Shown here: positions 13,601 to 25,080 of the stretch, in pieces
Numbering within the stretch: position 1 is the first letter of the stretch
Layout of the letters: the number at the start of each line of letters is the position of its first letter
Assembly: GCA_940671915.1 (NCBI GenBank)
Contig: CALNVZ010002974.1
Location: forward strand, 20,480,738 to 20,544,737
Direction of reading: 5' to 3'
DNA: 64,000 nucleotides
Source: Paracentrotus lividus
Taxonomy: Eukaryota; Echinodermata; Echinoidea; Camarodonta; Echinidae
Notes under the pieces: model-generated
The model's input: the letters and a program-made list of their open reading frames with translations, nothing else
What the model was told of the DNA's origin: nothing
Database searches by the model: none
Made by a program: the position numbers and the translations under genes

Positions 13601-16600
13601 ATTACAGTAACACTGCTATCAATGGTAACTTTCATTACTTATATTCACGCCAAACAATGTGTATTTTTGATTGGCTGTTGAGTAGCATTACCATTATAGC
13701 TACCATTAATGGCAGAGTAACTATAATATTAACTCTAAATTTTTATGCAATGATGCTCTTATCTTCATGATGCCTTAAACTACCCCACATACCCCATTGC
13801 CATTGACATGTTCAGAGCCATCCATAGCACTCATGGATTTACTGGTAGGAAGTGGTTCATGTTGGTTTGGATGAGAGCTACGATGGTGACTGAAATCAGC
13901 TATGGTTGACAGCCGTCTGATGGATGCCCTCACTATGTTTGTCGGCTCTTCTTGGTTACTGGAAGATGATTTCATAAGAATAAACAGTAATGACAAAATC
14001 TAATGACTGTTGGGACACCCAACTCATAAGGGAGGTTTAGAGAACCTGTCACTGACAAGAAAGTTCAATGGGAAAAGGAGTAGAGGAAGGAGAAGAGTAA
14101 CATTGATGAACAGCTTGAATAAATGGCTTGAAGACAGAGGAGTAGAAGAAAGAGGCTTACAGCTCTCATGGTTACTATAAGAGGAGGTTGGTGATTTCAT
14201 AAATCATAAAAATAAACAGATGGCTAGTGTAACAAAATATCAAGATAGCATTGTACATGTTAAACACAATCATAACAGAAAACGAAAACAAAGCATGTGA
14301 AAATAAAATTCAGGTAAGAGTTGCATTCATTTTTTTTATTTTTTTTATATATTTTTTTTAATGTAAAAGAGCTCTTAGATACATTAGGCTTCAGGTGACC
14401 ATGAATAGAAATAGAAGGAGATAGGTGGAATAGGTCACAGCAATCAAACAATCACATTCAATCTAAATGCAAACCAAAAAAGTAGATATCCGAAGTGCAT
14501 GCAGGAGATAATGTGAGGTCATGGCCATTGAGATTATGAAACTGAAGGAAGTAAACACAACAATCATTTGAGATAAGGATGTCAATTCAACATTATGACT
14601 ACAGCACATGTACATGTAAATTACACATAGACAGGACACATTTTACTTGAAATTTAATTCCAATATCTTTCTCTTCTGTTTAAGCCAGAAGCTGTTTTAT
14701 TTTTATAAGCAAGATTATAAAGTAACGTCCTTCTGGCTAATTAATGCCATTCTTATTGTAAGCAGACCTAGTCAGTAATTACACTCGCACTTTGCACATA
14801 ATGAGGTTGAGGAATATGGTGGAGTTGGGGGTGGGGTGAGGGGGTCATTGAACAGTGACACAGCATTTGCTCTTGCGACAATTGCTCTGGCCTTTAATTA
14901 TTTCGTCTTAGGGTTAGGGCTAATTTTGCAATACGGTTATATCTTTGCTTTGGGGTAGGGTAAAGTGTAAAGTCTATGGTTAAAATTAGACATTCAAATT
15001 ATTGTATGGAATTTACAGCGGAGCAATTGTCGCTGGAGCAAATGTCACGGAATCCATTAATCATGTCACAGATGGTATATTACATGAATTCTTACCTGCT
15101 GACACTATTCCCTCTTAGCATCTTATGATGCAAGTGAGAGCTGATCATAATATGTCCATGCAGGCAATAGTATAAATAGCAGGCAATAGTGAAAAATGGT
15201 ATGAAATACCTGTAGTATCAATAGTAATAGTCTGTAAATGAATATATAAATTTTATATTCCACAATGATTACCCAGTTGGAGATGATCATAATGTGAAGA
15301 TGAAAGGCTAGGCTTGTGTGATTTTAGCTATTGTTAAGAGCATGCTCGTATATGTACTAGTATATGAAATGAATTCAACTAGGAGGCCTGTGGCTATAAA
15401 CAAAATCAATACCCCATTAGAAAAGATATGAATAATAATATTTAGCGATTGTTTTATCGTTAAAACACAATTTAATCTTCCCCTTATACCTTCAAAAAAC
15501 ATTTTTAAAAAGGAAGAAAAAAAGAAATTCTGCAGGACCTATACGGCATCATTATACCAAGTGAGAATAAAACCAAGTATTTATCAGACTAAGGGGAAAT
15601 TAGACCAAATTGTTAGAAGACCAAATTAATTTAGTCCATGTGAGGGTGGGATATGATATGCTTCCTGATATGTATCGGCAGTTTTGCTGTATTCATGCAA
15701 CTGGCTAAAGTGTAATAAAGTCACATGAGTGAAACCAAATCCAAACCAACCACTATCTTGCCATTTTTGGTAATGTAATATTTTGTTTTGTTCAGGTGGG
15801 TGTCGGTTCAGGGTCGGTGTCACTGGTGTGACTCAACTATAACTTGTGTAAAGTGACTAGTAGATAACTTACCATCCAGAGCTTGCCTTGAGCATCTTGT
15901 TAATGAGCATTCGATCATTACGACCCATGTTATGCTCCTCCTCCAAACCGTCTAAGATAGAATCAAAGATGCCCTGCAATGTGGTCTTCTTGCAGTCCAA
16001 TAGCATCAATCCTGGCAACATAATAGTAATAGGTTAGATATGAATCCCAATCTAAGATTGAAAACACATTGTCAAACGGTTTTCTTTCAATATTATCAAT
16101 TCACAGAGTTATTTTTCAAAGTAAGATTTATTTTGCAAAGTTTTGTTAAAAGGTAAATTCTATGAAAACATGTCTAAAGGGTAGAAAATAACCTCTTAAG
16201 AGTTACATGTAGGTTTGAAAAAGCTGCTCTTTTTATCATTCACATGCTTCAATATACTTTAGTACATATTCATAATCAATGAATGGATTTTTTTATGGCA
16301 GAATTTCTCCATTATATCGTCTATCATGGGTAAAATTGATGACTTACTTACAATTTAAAATAAACATTATAATTCTGATTTTTTTTCTTTTTTCTAAATA
16401 CAGTCAAATGTGTTTGCATGACCAGAGAGTATAAAGCTCTCATAAATAACTGAAGAAAACAATCATCAATTCTGAATTTTGATGACAACCCGAATCCTAC
16501 CATTTTCTAGTCCTTTCCTGAGCTGGGGCAAGCTATTGAAGGTGAGTGAGGCTACGTGAGGCTTGCCCCACCTCTCCGAACCGTCCTCCCAATTTTCTTC

Positions 16601-19600
16601 AAACTTGATCCATCTTGCCTTCTCCTTCCAGATCTTCTCCACGAAGCCTTCCTCGCTCTGGTTGTGATCATACTGCCATGAGTCAAGCTGCACGAAGAGC
16701 TAGGTTTCACAAAAACAAAAGATGGAATAATGATGTCCAGATATTGTCTAATACACATACCACTGTAAATTGTGCCTTCACTAACTAGGGACTTCCAAAA
16801 GCACAAGAGAAGAATATTCAATGGTTTGCACAATATAACAAGCTTTGATGAGGGAGCACTTACATTCACAATAAAAGCATCTTCCATCACCCCAGTTTTG
16901 GGCGATACAGACATAGAAAAAAAAAAATCTACCCTGGCATATGCATCAAATTTAATTTGATTAAATTTAAATTGACTTTTTAGTTGTTAGCTATATAATT
17001 CTGAAAAAAAAATGGTAAAACTTTGAAAAAAACAAATAATTGGAAAAATTATGACTGCTTGAAGGATGCAATAAATCTAACTTAAATTTAACTTCTTTTT
17101 TTTTTTTCATTCTTAGAAATAATACCAAAAATTCTCAACAATGCACTCCTTTTTTTATTTTTTTGAGGGGGGGGGGGAACATACTTTAAAAAAAAAAAGA
17201 TGGTTGCAAAACTTACCTCATGTGGTTCATGTGCTCTCTTGGTATTGATAGGAAATCTCTCTTGGGTGGCATTGAAATTATTTCCTCTCCTCCTACCACT
17301 GAAACCTATGAAAAACAAGAAAAGAGAGGATTGATATGTTTATAGCGTGTCATTAAATTATTCTACTTTGGTTATGACACAAAGATGTCACCAAAATTAC
17401 TTCAAACTAAAGTACACATTGTAGCAGAATCTGCTTGAAGCCCAGTTTGGCACGATCGCGGGGGGCAGGCCCGATTGGGCCCGTGACCGTGCTTGGCGTT
17501 TTCCTCATTACCCCTTCCATCGTATGTCATTCAAAGGACATATAGGTGCACCTGCAAGTCTTTCAAAGTTGTTTCATAAAAGATAACAATGACATTAGAG
17601 CAGAACTTGTTCAGAAGGTGTCACTTCACTCTTTTATCAAATTTATGGAGACAAACACCCAAATACCATGTAAATGCCTTTAATACACACTAGGAGATAC
17701 CAATCCTTCTGAAAAATACAACAGTAGAGAAAGAAAAATTTCTCTTCAAAGATACCTTCTCCTTCTGAAATCAGGCGCCGTCTCATCGCTGCGCAATCGT
17801 CTTCCAGGTTCCAATTATGAGGACTCTCTACCTCATGCAGAGATGTTGAAAAAAATATATGCCAATTAATGGGAGAAATTTCTGTTCTCAAACACATGAA
17901 TAACTTCAATTAAATTACACCTCTTTGAAATCAAAACACCAACTGCGTATCCAACCTAAAGTCCAGTAGTACTCTTTCAGTGTCTAGCAGGTAACTGACT
18001 CATCTCAGTTAGTTGATAATCATTTATTTAATTGGTATTTTATTGGTATTTAATAGGAAAAAGTGTGACCATCATTTGTAAACTGGCTTATCAAAAAATT
18101 ACATAACGCTTTTCCCTTGGTAAACAGCAACTCACAGGAAGCTTGTTCTGCCCTGATGGAGTTTCGATTTCATTTTGACTCTGACATCGCTCATAGACGA
18201 AATTAGACAAAGGTATTTGTCTGTGGGGGTGGGAAAATTAAAACGGCAGAGCATATCATCTCCATCTGGACGAATGACATTTTAGTCCAAATCCCATTTC
18301 CCCTTTGTACAGTGTATGCCATATTATTCGCAGTATAAACAGACTGTTTTTCCTGTTCATTTTGAAAATGAAATGGAAAGAAATTTTGGAGGGCGTTAAC
18401 ACGATATACAAGCAGTAGGCCTACTATGCTCTATCGAGCACCAGGAAACATTAATTATTAACATTGAAGAGTTTTAATTATTGAAATTGTGACTAAAGTA
18501 AAATTCTATCCAAGAAATTACTTTTCTTGTTATCTCGTGTCTCTGGAAATGTATTCTAACTTTCCTGCATTTATAATCAAAATACAGGCTGTAACCCCCC
18601 TCCTCCCCCCAAAATGATTTGGCAAAATTACTTTAGCTGAACTTTCCTACGAAATTGCAGATGTATTTTCATATTTGCCATACGATTGTCTGTAGACAGT
18701 ATTTCCGTTGTAAAACTGATAACAGGAAATCAAATCTGGTTTGGTTGAGATTTAAATTGATTTAGATGAATAAGCAATATCCTTTGTTGCTTTCCTGTCC
18801 ATACCTAAGAATAACAAAGCTTTTGATGACAGCTAGAACAATCCAAAATGAAGTTAAAAAATAACACTTTCTCCCCCAAAAAATTGAACAACCCCCAATA
18901 CTCCATCTATTGTTATAGCTGAAAACAAACTCTTATAATATAATTATAACCAAACATTGCAGATGGAATTTTCTAACATTGTACTCCTATTTCTGAAATT
19001 ATTAAAAATTTAAGAATTCCCTGGCATGGAGTCTACACATATTTTGTTCTGTTTTCCTATGAAAATAAAAAGTTATAAGAAGTGTTGCTACAAATTGAGC
19101 CCAGACGTGAGACCATTAATCAATTTTAAATGGGGTCTAACATACATGTACAGCAAGAAGAACTCAAAGCCACTGGACATGTTCTCAGTATAGTCAGTAG
19201 AAATTGGTGTTTTATAATATTACTTGAACTACACATGTATGTGAGCCAAACTTTTCACATACAGATATTTTCACAATTTTGGACTTAGTGGCGATATTGG
19301 ATAAGCATACAGTTGGTTTCATCACTTTACATGTTGTAAATAGCCTTTCATTGAAGGGGAAAATTTTGCGCCAACCAACTCACAAAATCTACCAAAATTA
19401 GAGCATCTGGACTTACGTTGTGACAGTTCAATTCCACACTGATCCAAGGTATCCTTTGTAGGGAATCTCCGCTTTCCTTCCTCTATAGTCATTCTTCCTA
19501 TGAATGTACATTTAGATAGTACCTGATGACCATGACCATGTCACGCAATATAGTTTAAAACAGTTTTGTCCCGGAAAACCGTGTCATACTCAGATGTGAT

Positions 19601-21052
19601 ACCACCAGAATCGTCATACATGTAGAGTGGCTAATACAATCTAGTACAATAGAGTGGCTAGTACAATCAACAATTTTACAGAAGGATCCCGTCAGAAAGT
19701 CACCCAAATTGCATTGCTTTTCTCTACATCAGTCCTGATCCCTTGTTGGCAAAGTACCACGAGACATTAGAATCAAGCTAAAAAACAAACATGAATATTT
19801 CCTTCCATGGGCTGATACACTGTTGTGACTACCAGCAACTTATTCATGACTTTTATCTAAACAGCAAACGAATAAGCCTGCAATTTAACAGATCAATGCA
19901 GAAGCCACTTGATCAGTGGACTATATATGCTGGGGATGTCCCCTGGTTTAATCTCCCAGACAAATATTGTGACGATATCAAGATGTTGAGCTTGAATACA
20001 TGCATGTGCCAACTATATTAACAATTGTCAATGCCCAAAAGTCTCAAAGAACATCAACATTGCAAGAACTCAAAAGGTACCTGTACACAAATGCAATACT
20101 CAACATTATCAATGAGAGAGCATTTTACTCAACTTCTGTACCAAGTTTGTGGGACCACATCAAAGTTATTTAGCTATGGTAAAAACTGAAAGACCTGTGG
20201 TGAAAAAAAAAAAAACAACTTCAAGAGTCACTGTAGTAATTCGTACAATAGGACCCCCCCCCCCTGAAAAAGAAGCTTTCATAAACAACAAATATTTTTG
20301 TTTACACTGAAACAGACTTGCCACTGTCTATTGAGCAAGGTGATTCACCTCAGTGCCCAAGTAATATACATTGAAAACTTGTTATAACTAGCTCCTTGGG
20401 ACCACGGAAACCACTCTCTTTATATCAGGGTAAAAAGACAAAAGAATACAAAGAGCTGGGACTCCTAAAATTACCTTGCTATCAGTGATCATGTTATACA
20501 TGTAGTTAGACCTCTTGGTAACAATGTTCAACTGTAGCAATTTCTTCTCTCACTGAAAAATAGTGGTTTGCTGATTTTGCTCATTTGAAAGAGTATTGCC
20601 TACCTTAGTCAATGTCGTCTTAGTGAAGAAACATAAAATTTTAGAGTAGACGCAAGAAAGAAATAAAGAGTAGAAAGAGAAGGAAAGAAAGAGCAGCAAG
20701 GTTAAAACTTTTGAACTTTACAAAATTACATTTCTTAATTTAGATAAGAAAACTTTTCTGGGCGGTTTTCCAAATTAATTAGGTCTGTTTTCTGGTGGAA
20801 TAGAGATTTTTAAAATATTTTTACAAAATTGAACTTTACTTACCATTCTCGTTGAAATCGCCTTTTCCACCATCCATATTGTCCACTTCCTCATCGGACT
20901 CATCGTCTCCAATACGAATCTGAACCTTGGGCCGGCCATCCTCCCGCTTCTTGTATCTCCGACTTGATGGGGGCGTGCCTTCTTCTTTGACGATGTCCAG
21001 AGCCAGCTGGACATGACGATTGGGATCATGGGGTCTCGACTTCTTACGTAAG
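1416..21052 (-). CDS. SLC4-family bicarbonate/anion exchanger, AE-type (N-terminal exons to TM1; gene continues left of the window)
   Basis: Membrane transporter of the SLC4 family, which exchanges or co-transports HCO3- with Cl- or Na+ across the plasma membrane. Exons in coding order: 20844-21052, cassette 19417-19497, 17217-17305, 16501-16699, 15873-16011, 13793-13958, 12775-13067, 11292-11584, 1416-1628. I checked splice phases one by one and all join without a stop. Seen family motifs are [12 protein letters not shown], the [16 protein letters not shown] junction, [24 protein letters not shown], and [20 protein letters not shown] followed by [20 protein letters not shown] and the TM1 ending [24 protein letters not shown] and the WGKPHVASL block look more like AE1-AE3 than Na-coupled members, but VLPPGEW is also typical of the latter, so the subfamily is unsettled. 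The start codon was not found. The remaining membrane spans and the C-terminus must lie beyond position 1. Confidence 0.93.
1755..1930 (-). pseudogene. Truncated tandem duplicate of the SLC4 TM1 exon
   Basis: About 145 bp here appears identical to 1498-1645, including synonymous sites, with similarity continuing into the intron. It keeps the acceptor (exon start equivalent 1885) and codes from [10 protein letters not shown] to YLSDVLDS, then breaks into unrelated sequence just before TM1. There is no donor in frame and a stop follows. It lies inside the intron before the complete copy. It is either a recent tandem duplication or two haplotypes joined in assembly. Confidence 0.8.
2499..3239. 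mobile_element. piggyBac-like MITE, 741 bp, TTAA target
   Basis: TTAA at 2495-2498 and at 3240-3243 flank inverted ends CCCTAAAAGGCCTGGGG and CCAGGCCTTTTAGGG. TTAA duplication with CCC ends is the piggyBac signature. The interior has G/C homopolymer runs and no intact transposase. Confidence 0.85.
3773..5650 (+). repeat. ~339 bp tandem repeat array, GGCGCC-containing, decaying to the right
   Basis: Unit starts (ATAGGTGGCCTATACC or variant) fall at 3773, 4112 and 4450, giving a period of 338-339. Units carry TGATGGGCGCCAAGAAGGGC, TTTTATGGCTTACTGAATAT and GCTATGGGGGCTTCAAAATA. More degenerate units follow to about 5650. Confidence 0.85.
6430..6886 (+). other. Non-repeat centre of the foldback element; possible captured exon
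   Basis: Contains an open frame, 6453-6791, with [20 protein letters not shown] and [20 protein letters not shown], followed at 6733 by CAAGGGTAAGCA, a plausible donor. The segment is bounded by direct copies of ACATCACATAGTACTATTCT (near 6409 and 6887). I do not recognise the peptide. It may be host sequence picked up by the element, or chance. Confidence 0.3.
6888..6946. repeat. Short perfect hairpin at the inner boundary of the foldback element
   Basis: TCACATAGTACTATTCTCTC is followed by a short GC-rich loop and then its near-exact inverse ending ACTATGTGA. One extra direct copy of the arm lies at about 6411. Confidence 0.75.
7519..9770. other. Intron or element interior, nothing recognised
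   Basis: AT-rich sequence between the foldback element and the 25-N gap, inside the putative 7.2 kb element. If that element was once autonomous, a decayed transposase might be expected here, but I see no motif. Confidence 0.4.
9771..9795. other. Assembly gap, 25 N
   Basis: A run of exactly 25 N, the same size as the gap at 42004-42028, so probably a placeholder, not a measured length. Confidence 1.
10000..10900 (-). repeat. Inverted copies of the ~339 bp GGCGCC repeat
   Basis: About two and a half diverged units in the opposite orientation to those at 3773-5650 (for example AAGCCCCCATAGCAAAACTA at 10620 and GGGGGCGCCGTTCTTGGCGC at 10791). Open frames here (such as 10734-11237) read through this repeat and are not genes. 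Confidence 0.8.
11292..11584 (-). CDS. SLC4 exon: end of the cytoplasmic domain, VLPPGEW
   Basis: Acceptor cctcttcag|G and donor GTCG|GTAGGT on the minus strand. It encodes [20 protein letters not shown], then [35 protein letters not shown] and a strongly basic stretch ([11 protein letters not shown]). These match the LLGP/HEIGRAIATL/DEVFHDIAY/VLPPGEW series of SLC4 proteins. It ends with one base, which fits only the acceptor at 1628. Confidence 0.95.
11899..12657. mobile_element. Second piggyBac-like MITE of the same family
   Basis: Starts after TTAA at 11895 with CCCTAATAAGGCCGGGG and ends GGCCTGACTAGGG at 12657, followed by TAAC, a mutated target copy. Long G and C runs sit inside both ends, as in the first copy. 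It lies in the intron between SLC4 exons 11292-11584 and 12775-13067. Confidence 0.8.
12775..13067 (-). CDS. SLC4 exon: [10 protein letters not shown]...[13 protein letters not shown]...EVPIPLR
   Basis: Acceptor ttcctgtag|TTT and donor TTAAG|GTATGA on the minus strand. It contains [32 protein letters not shown] and FLEVPIPLR, corresponding to the family's (M)KKIP-DAEA-LVG-EFL-FVRL-EVPxPTR core. The final arginine codon is split across the intron. Confidence 0.95.
13793..13958 (-). CDS. SLC4 exon: variable serine/histidine-rich loop
   Basis: Acceptor tcttccag|T and donor GGG|GTATGT on the minus strand. It encodes [20 protein letters not shown] then [12 protein letters not shown] and a serine/glycine/asparagine-rich tail. 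A basic run before RLSTIADF resembles the family's RSFADIG-type segment. This loop is poorly conserved between SLC4 members, so splice phase is the main support. Confidence 0.82.
15873..16011 (-). CDS. SLC4 exon: [21 protein letters not shown]
   Basis: Acceptor gttgccag|GA and donor GGATG|GTAAGT on the minus strand. It encodes [20 protein letters not shown] then [20 protein letters not shown]. This matches the family's leader LLDL-x-TLxxI helix region. It begins with two bases and ends with two, joining both neighbours in frame. Confidence 0.92.
16501..16699 (-). CDS. SLC4 exon: cytoplasmic domain core, [18 protein letters not shown]
   Basis: Acceptor acctag|CTC and donor AATG|GTAGGA on the minus strand. 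The peptide starts LFVQLDSW and contains [20 protein letters not shown] and [20 protein letters not shown], the most diagnostic block of the SLC4 N-terminal cytoplasmic domain. Confidence 0.95.
17217..17305 (-). CDS. SLC4 exon: arginine-rich linker ending HEPHE
   Basis: Acceptor ttcatag|GT and donor GAG|GTAAGT on the minus strand. It encodes [20 protein letters not shown] then TKRAHEPHE. The end PHE followed by LFVQLD in the next exon mirrors the (P)HELF(T/V)ELDE junction seen in many SLC4 proteins. It ends in phase 0. Confidence 0.85.
19417..19497 (-). CDS. SLC4 in-frame cassette exon (81 bp), possibly an alternative first exon
   Basis: The minus strand reads tcatag|GA...CAAC|GTAAGT. The 81 bp exon enters with two bases and leaves with one, matching its neighbours (20844-21052 leaves one base, 17217-17305 needs two), so it can be included or skipped without changing frame. 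It encodes [20 protein letters not shown] then GIELSQ. It contains an internal ATG (MTIEEG), so it could also start a shorter isoform from its own promoter. The low-conservation position gives no family motif. The support is splice signals and phase. Confidence 0.6.
20844..21052 (-). CDS. SLC4 exon: basic/acidic N-terminal segment
   Basis: The exon runs from an acceptor read as tcttgacag|C to a donor ATG|GTAAGT on the minus strand. It encodes 69 full codons plus one base at each end. The peptide starts [19 protein letters not shown], then has a basic patch (RRYKKRED) and an acidic patch ([15 protein letters not shown]), as is usual for the poorly conserved start of SLC4 cytoplasmic domains. 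It begins in mid-codon and has no start methionine, so at least one upstream exon exists. I could not find one with a matching two-base overhang. Confidence 0.8.
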
Positions 21053-22231
21053 CTGTCAAGATGGAGAGAGAGAAAAGACGGGAGGAGAGGTCCCGGAGTG
21101 AAATAGTCAATACTTTCTCTCCACATTATCACAAGCTTTTCACAGAAATTGTACTAAGCATTAAAGTAAAGGATGTAGTTTTCCTTCAGGTTCCAGCTAT
21201 GTGGCCTCAAACAAGGAATATGAGGTGATCCAACATCGTCTATTCCTGGCTGTCGACAGGGATATCCTTACTGCGTGAGACATCATCAAAAAGATGAAAG
21301 GGTTCAAGAAATAGATTCTCCTAGGACTCTGGACAACAGAATTGTCAGAATACAGGTTGCGGAAGTAAATGAAAATCCAATAATTCATATGATAACCCCA
21401 TAATACTTCTTGCTTTGTTAAAGTTTAGCAGACCAAATCCTTATATAAATATGCCATTCAAATGCACATTAACGGTTCTGACAGGTAAAACAGTGACATA
21501 CACTACAATGGTAAAATATTTAAATGGAAAAAGGGCATTTCACACTGGTTGCTTACGTGAGCTGCACATCACCAATGCAAAATATATTGCTGATGTACAA
21601 ACAACAAATATTTAATTTCAAGTTTGTGATGGGTGAAATCTTTATTGGGGTTCCATAAAGTTTCTGCAAATTTCCAGTGCCGAGGTCACAACCAGTTATG
21701 TTGGTCATGCATCTCTCTGTATGCACTGGCAGATTTTGCACAAAATGCTTGCCTCAAATGCAGGGAGGAGAACAATTTTTTTTTGTAAGCATGCAGGAAC
21801 TACGAACAAGAAATTGGAGGAGTTGGCAACAGTTTGCAGGAAATGCACAACTGGTTGTGAACGTAGCATCTAAAATGAGTTTGGACTTTGTACTTTATGA
21901 TGGGAATATTTAAGGACAAAAAGAGTTCAATTTGTATGTTGTCTCCTAAATGCTTGTTTATTATGGATGCTATAAAATTAATGGCCGCTAAGTATCAGGC
22001 ATTAGAAAAAAAAACTTTTACAACCTACAGGATAATTCCAGTTTACCATTCTGGGGAGCAGGTACATGGAAAACAATTTTATCAAAGATAAATAATTGAT
22101 GAATAATGACCAGCTAATTATGATATTATTATGCCCTGAACTCAATAATACACCACTTACAGTATAAGTGAATGTTTTACAATTGTTTGCCCAGAGAAGG
22201 CATTGCTCATATAACTCACATTAAAATAGAT
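21053..22231. other. Probable 5' region or first intron of the SLC4 gene
   Basis: Upstream of the most 5' SLC4 exon found. No start-codon exon with the required phase was recognised. Confidence 0.4.
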
Positions 22232-22234
22232 TTA

Positions 22235-22673
22235 GGGTGCTATCTCACTTCGCGGAGACGTCTCCGCGACAGAATAAAAATCGTCTCCGCGACGGATAAA
22301 AAGTATTAGAGACGTCTCCGCGACAATTTATGAAAAAAGTCTGAAGTAGTCCCAAATCTGTCTCTGAAAATCAGGAGTCGTCTCCGAGACGGATTTGGGA
22401 CTACTTCAGATTTTTGTTAAATCAATTGTCGCGGAGATGTCTCGGGACGTCTCCTGAATTACAGAGACGGATCTGGGACTACTTCAGATTTTTTTTTAAT
22501 AAATTGTCGCGGAGACGTCTCAGAAACGACTCCTGATTTGCGGAGACAGATTTGGAACTACTTCAGACTTTTTTCATAAATTGTCGCTGAGACGTAGATA
22601 ATACTTTATATCTGTCGCAGAGACGGATATTTATTCTGTCGCGGAGACGTCTCCGCGAAGTGAGATAGCACCC
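22235..22673. mobile_element. 439 bp palindromic MITE rich in GGAGACGTCTCC
   Basis: TTA at 22232-22234 and 22674-22676 flank perfect ends GGGTGCTATCTCACTTCGCG and its inverse. The body is built from repeats of CGCGGAGACGTCTCCGCGAC and TTTGGGACTACTTCAGA, mostly self-complementary. A 3 bp TWA-type duplication suggests a PIF/Harbinger-like non-autonomous element. Confidence 0.85.
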
Positions 22674-22676
22674 TTA

Positions 22677-24994
22677 CTGAAGGCCCTCAAAGCAGCATGT
22701 ATGCAAGCTGATCATTTCATTGTTCAAGAGACGATTCCCCATAATGTATAACACAATCTTTTTTATTTCACTAGTCTTAAGATTAGCAAGTTCTTGATGG
22801 GGAGTTGCAGGAATTTAAAAATGGTCAATATTCTTTTGAGACTTTTCCCAGTCTCCAGAAGCTCTCTGCGATGTCTCCACCAGTTGCAGAGTCGTTATCG
22901 AGAATGGGAATACACAATAGGCGGTGCTGCACTAGCTCGAGCTATTTTAAATAGCGCGCTATTTGTGATCCAATGAATTAGCTCGATCAGAGCAGATCTG
23001 ACTTTGTGGTCAAATGGAGCGCAAATTTGGAGGAAATCGAAGCACGAGTCAACTTACAATGTAGGATTTAAAAAAAAACTCTAATGCGGTTTTAGGACAA
23101 AATAGATCAGGTGAGGTCGTAAAAGCAAAATTTTAAAATAGCTTGAGCAAGTGTAGGACTGGTTCATTTTTGGGAGTTCTTTTTTCCCGATACACCAACT
23201 AGCGCACTGTTTTTTAGCTCGAGCTAGTGCAGCAGCGCCTTGTGAAACCTCTTGGAGACCAAGGAGTTACAGGAAAAGTTTGAATTGTATGTTGTCTCTT
23301 AAATAGTTGTCAAACATTTCATGAAGATGTAAAAAAAATACTTCATCTCCTCTAGTCATTTATTACGCAAAAGTGTAAATGTACATGTATATGTACACAT
23401 TATTGGTAAGGGGGGGGGGGAATCAATAAAGTTCTGTTATTAGGTAAGTCAGGAAGGCTGACTTTTTAATGACAAAAGCAGAAGTCTCCCATGTGATGAC
23501 TCTTTTCATTTCCCACTAAGCTAGACAATGGCAACTACCTGGGCCACAGGGATTTCAATGGAAAGATTAGCCCATTGTCAAGGGTGGTTGACCAGGACCT
23601 TTGAGGTCTCTACCCTTTTGATTTTTTTTTTTATTTCTTCAACAAACCATATCCTAAGCTTTTATAGTTTGTATGAGAATGTGGTCTGATAAAATAGCTT
23701 TACCAGTCCACTCTTCTAACACATTATACATACAATACATCTAATAAACAATTTCCTTATAATTTGGGATCAAATAGAGCTATGAATTATTGAAATCTCA
23801 AAAATATGAAAAATTGCCATCGGGGGGGGGGGGGGGGGGGGCGGGGGGGGGGGTCTTCCATATCCTATTCAAGATAGCAATGGTACATAGTACCCCCACT
23901 TTAACAACGTAAAATCTATGGTTGATTCTTCAGTAAATTAGATTTTATGGAGTAGAAGTTGAAAATATATCATTACTGAGCGATAGGCAAAGATTCAGGT
24001 TGTGTACATGTAGCATCGATGGCCACTCTCTCTACTTTCCATACACTCTTCGACAAAATACACAAGTCATAAATTATTGCTGCGTACAATATGGAGACAT
24101 GTTTATTATGTTTACAGTCTGTGCCCAGATGTCTCCCTGGTATATAGGATACTAGACCAGACCCTAAACAGTTTTTCATGAATTACAGCGAGATGTTCTT
24201 GCGAATACTCTCAGTCAAACCCGTCTCAAACCAACCATTAGATACCACTTTCATGTACATATAAATGTACTTGGCAGGCAGTACTTTGTGCACATACTCA
24301 CATTCTATTGTTATCCTGCTACAGCATGTATACCAGTAGTACCATGGAATTACTACGCCCTCCACTCTACCACAAAGAAACAAAACCACAACAAAGTTAC
24401 AAACTTACTACGGACTGCTATCCATCACAAAACCAGTCACTGAGTCAGAAATTAAAACTATATCCCAAACAATATTTATCCACGATTTCCTGGACTTTTC
24501 TCAGCTTCCCTCCACAGAGTATAATCAGCCATATTTTCCATCCATTTTTCTCAGAGCTCAATCTTCAAGTTCATCAGACGAATTACGCACGGTGGTATTG
24601 AACTACATGTGATGTACATGAATTCCCATACATGCATGTATCTCTCCCGCGCACATTGGAAAGCTGGAATTGAAAACACAATACACTTGTTGTTGTCTCC
24701 TCAGCTGGCTACCCATTACGAGGTCAAGGCATAGGGAGGGTTAGTCTCAGGATTCAGACAGCATTTGTGAAATCCAGTACTGCAGCGTGTATCCAAACAT
24801 AGTCATCCATTTCTGGTCCCAAGTCTATTGTGGGATATAAAATATCATTATATCCCTCTTATACTACCCATAAGTCTCTATCATTTTGTATCACTAGAAA
24901 GTCCAGGCCTACATCTTCATTTTGTGACTGAGACTCACCTCCAAAGAAGTTATTGAAGAAAACAATCAACATTGAGCTGTTGAGTGGACTTCAT
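22677..24994. other. No supported gene; inverted ~20 bp GC-rich pair and poly-G
   Basis: GCTGCACTAGCTCGAGCTAT at 22925 is inverted at 23217 (ctcgagctagtgcagcagcgcc), suggesting a small ~300 bp inverted-repeat element. A long G run lies at 23823-23853. The SLC4 first exon may be here but was not identified. Confidence 0.45.
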
Positions 24995-25033
24995 GTTTAG
25001 TGAATAGGCATTATAAATGTAATTATATTAATA

Positions 25034-25080
<47 letters not shown>

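Noticed and set aside
17643..17909. Minus-strand frame [20 protein letters not shown] as an extra SLC4 exon
   Set aside because: The donor (GTATCT) is weak and no acceptor gives the two-base entry needed. Neighbouring exons join perfectly without it.
24940..25000. Good minus-strand donor GGAG|GTGAGT after MLIVFFNNFFG as the SLC4 first exon
   Set aside because: The phase at the donor (one base) does not fit exon 20844-21052, which needs two. It also runs into the hairpin repeat.
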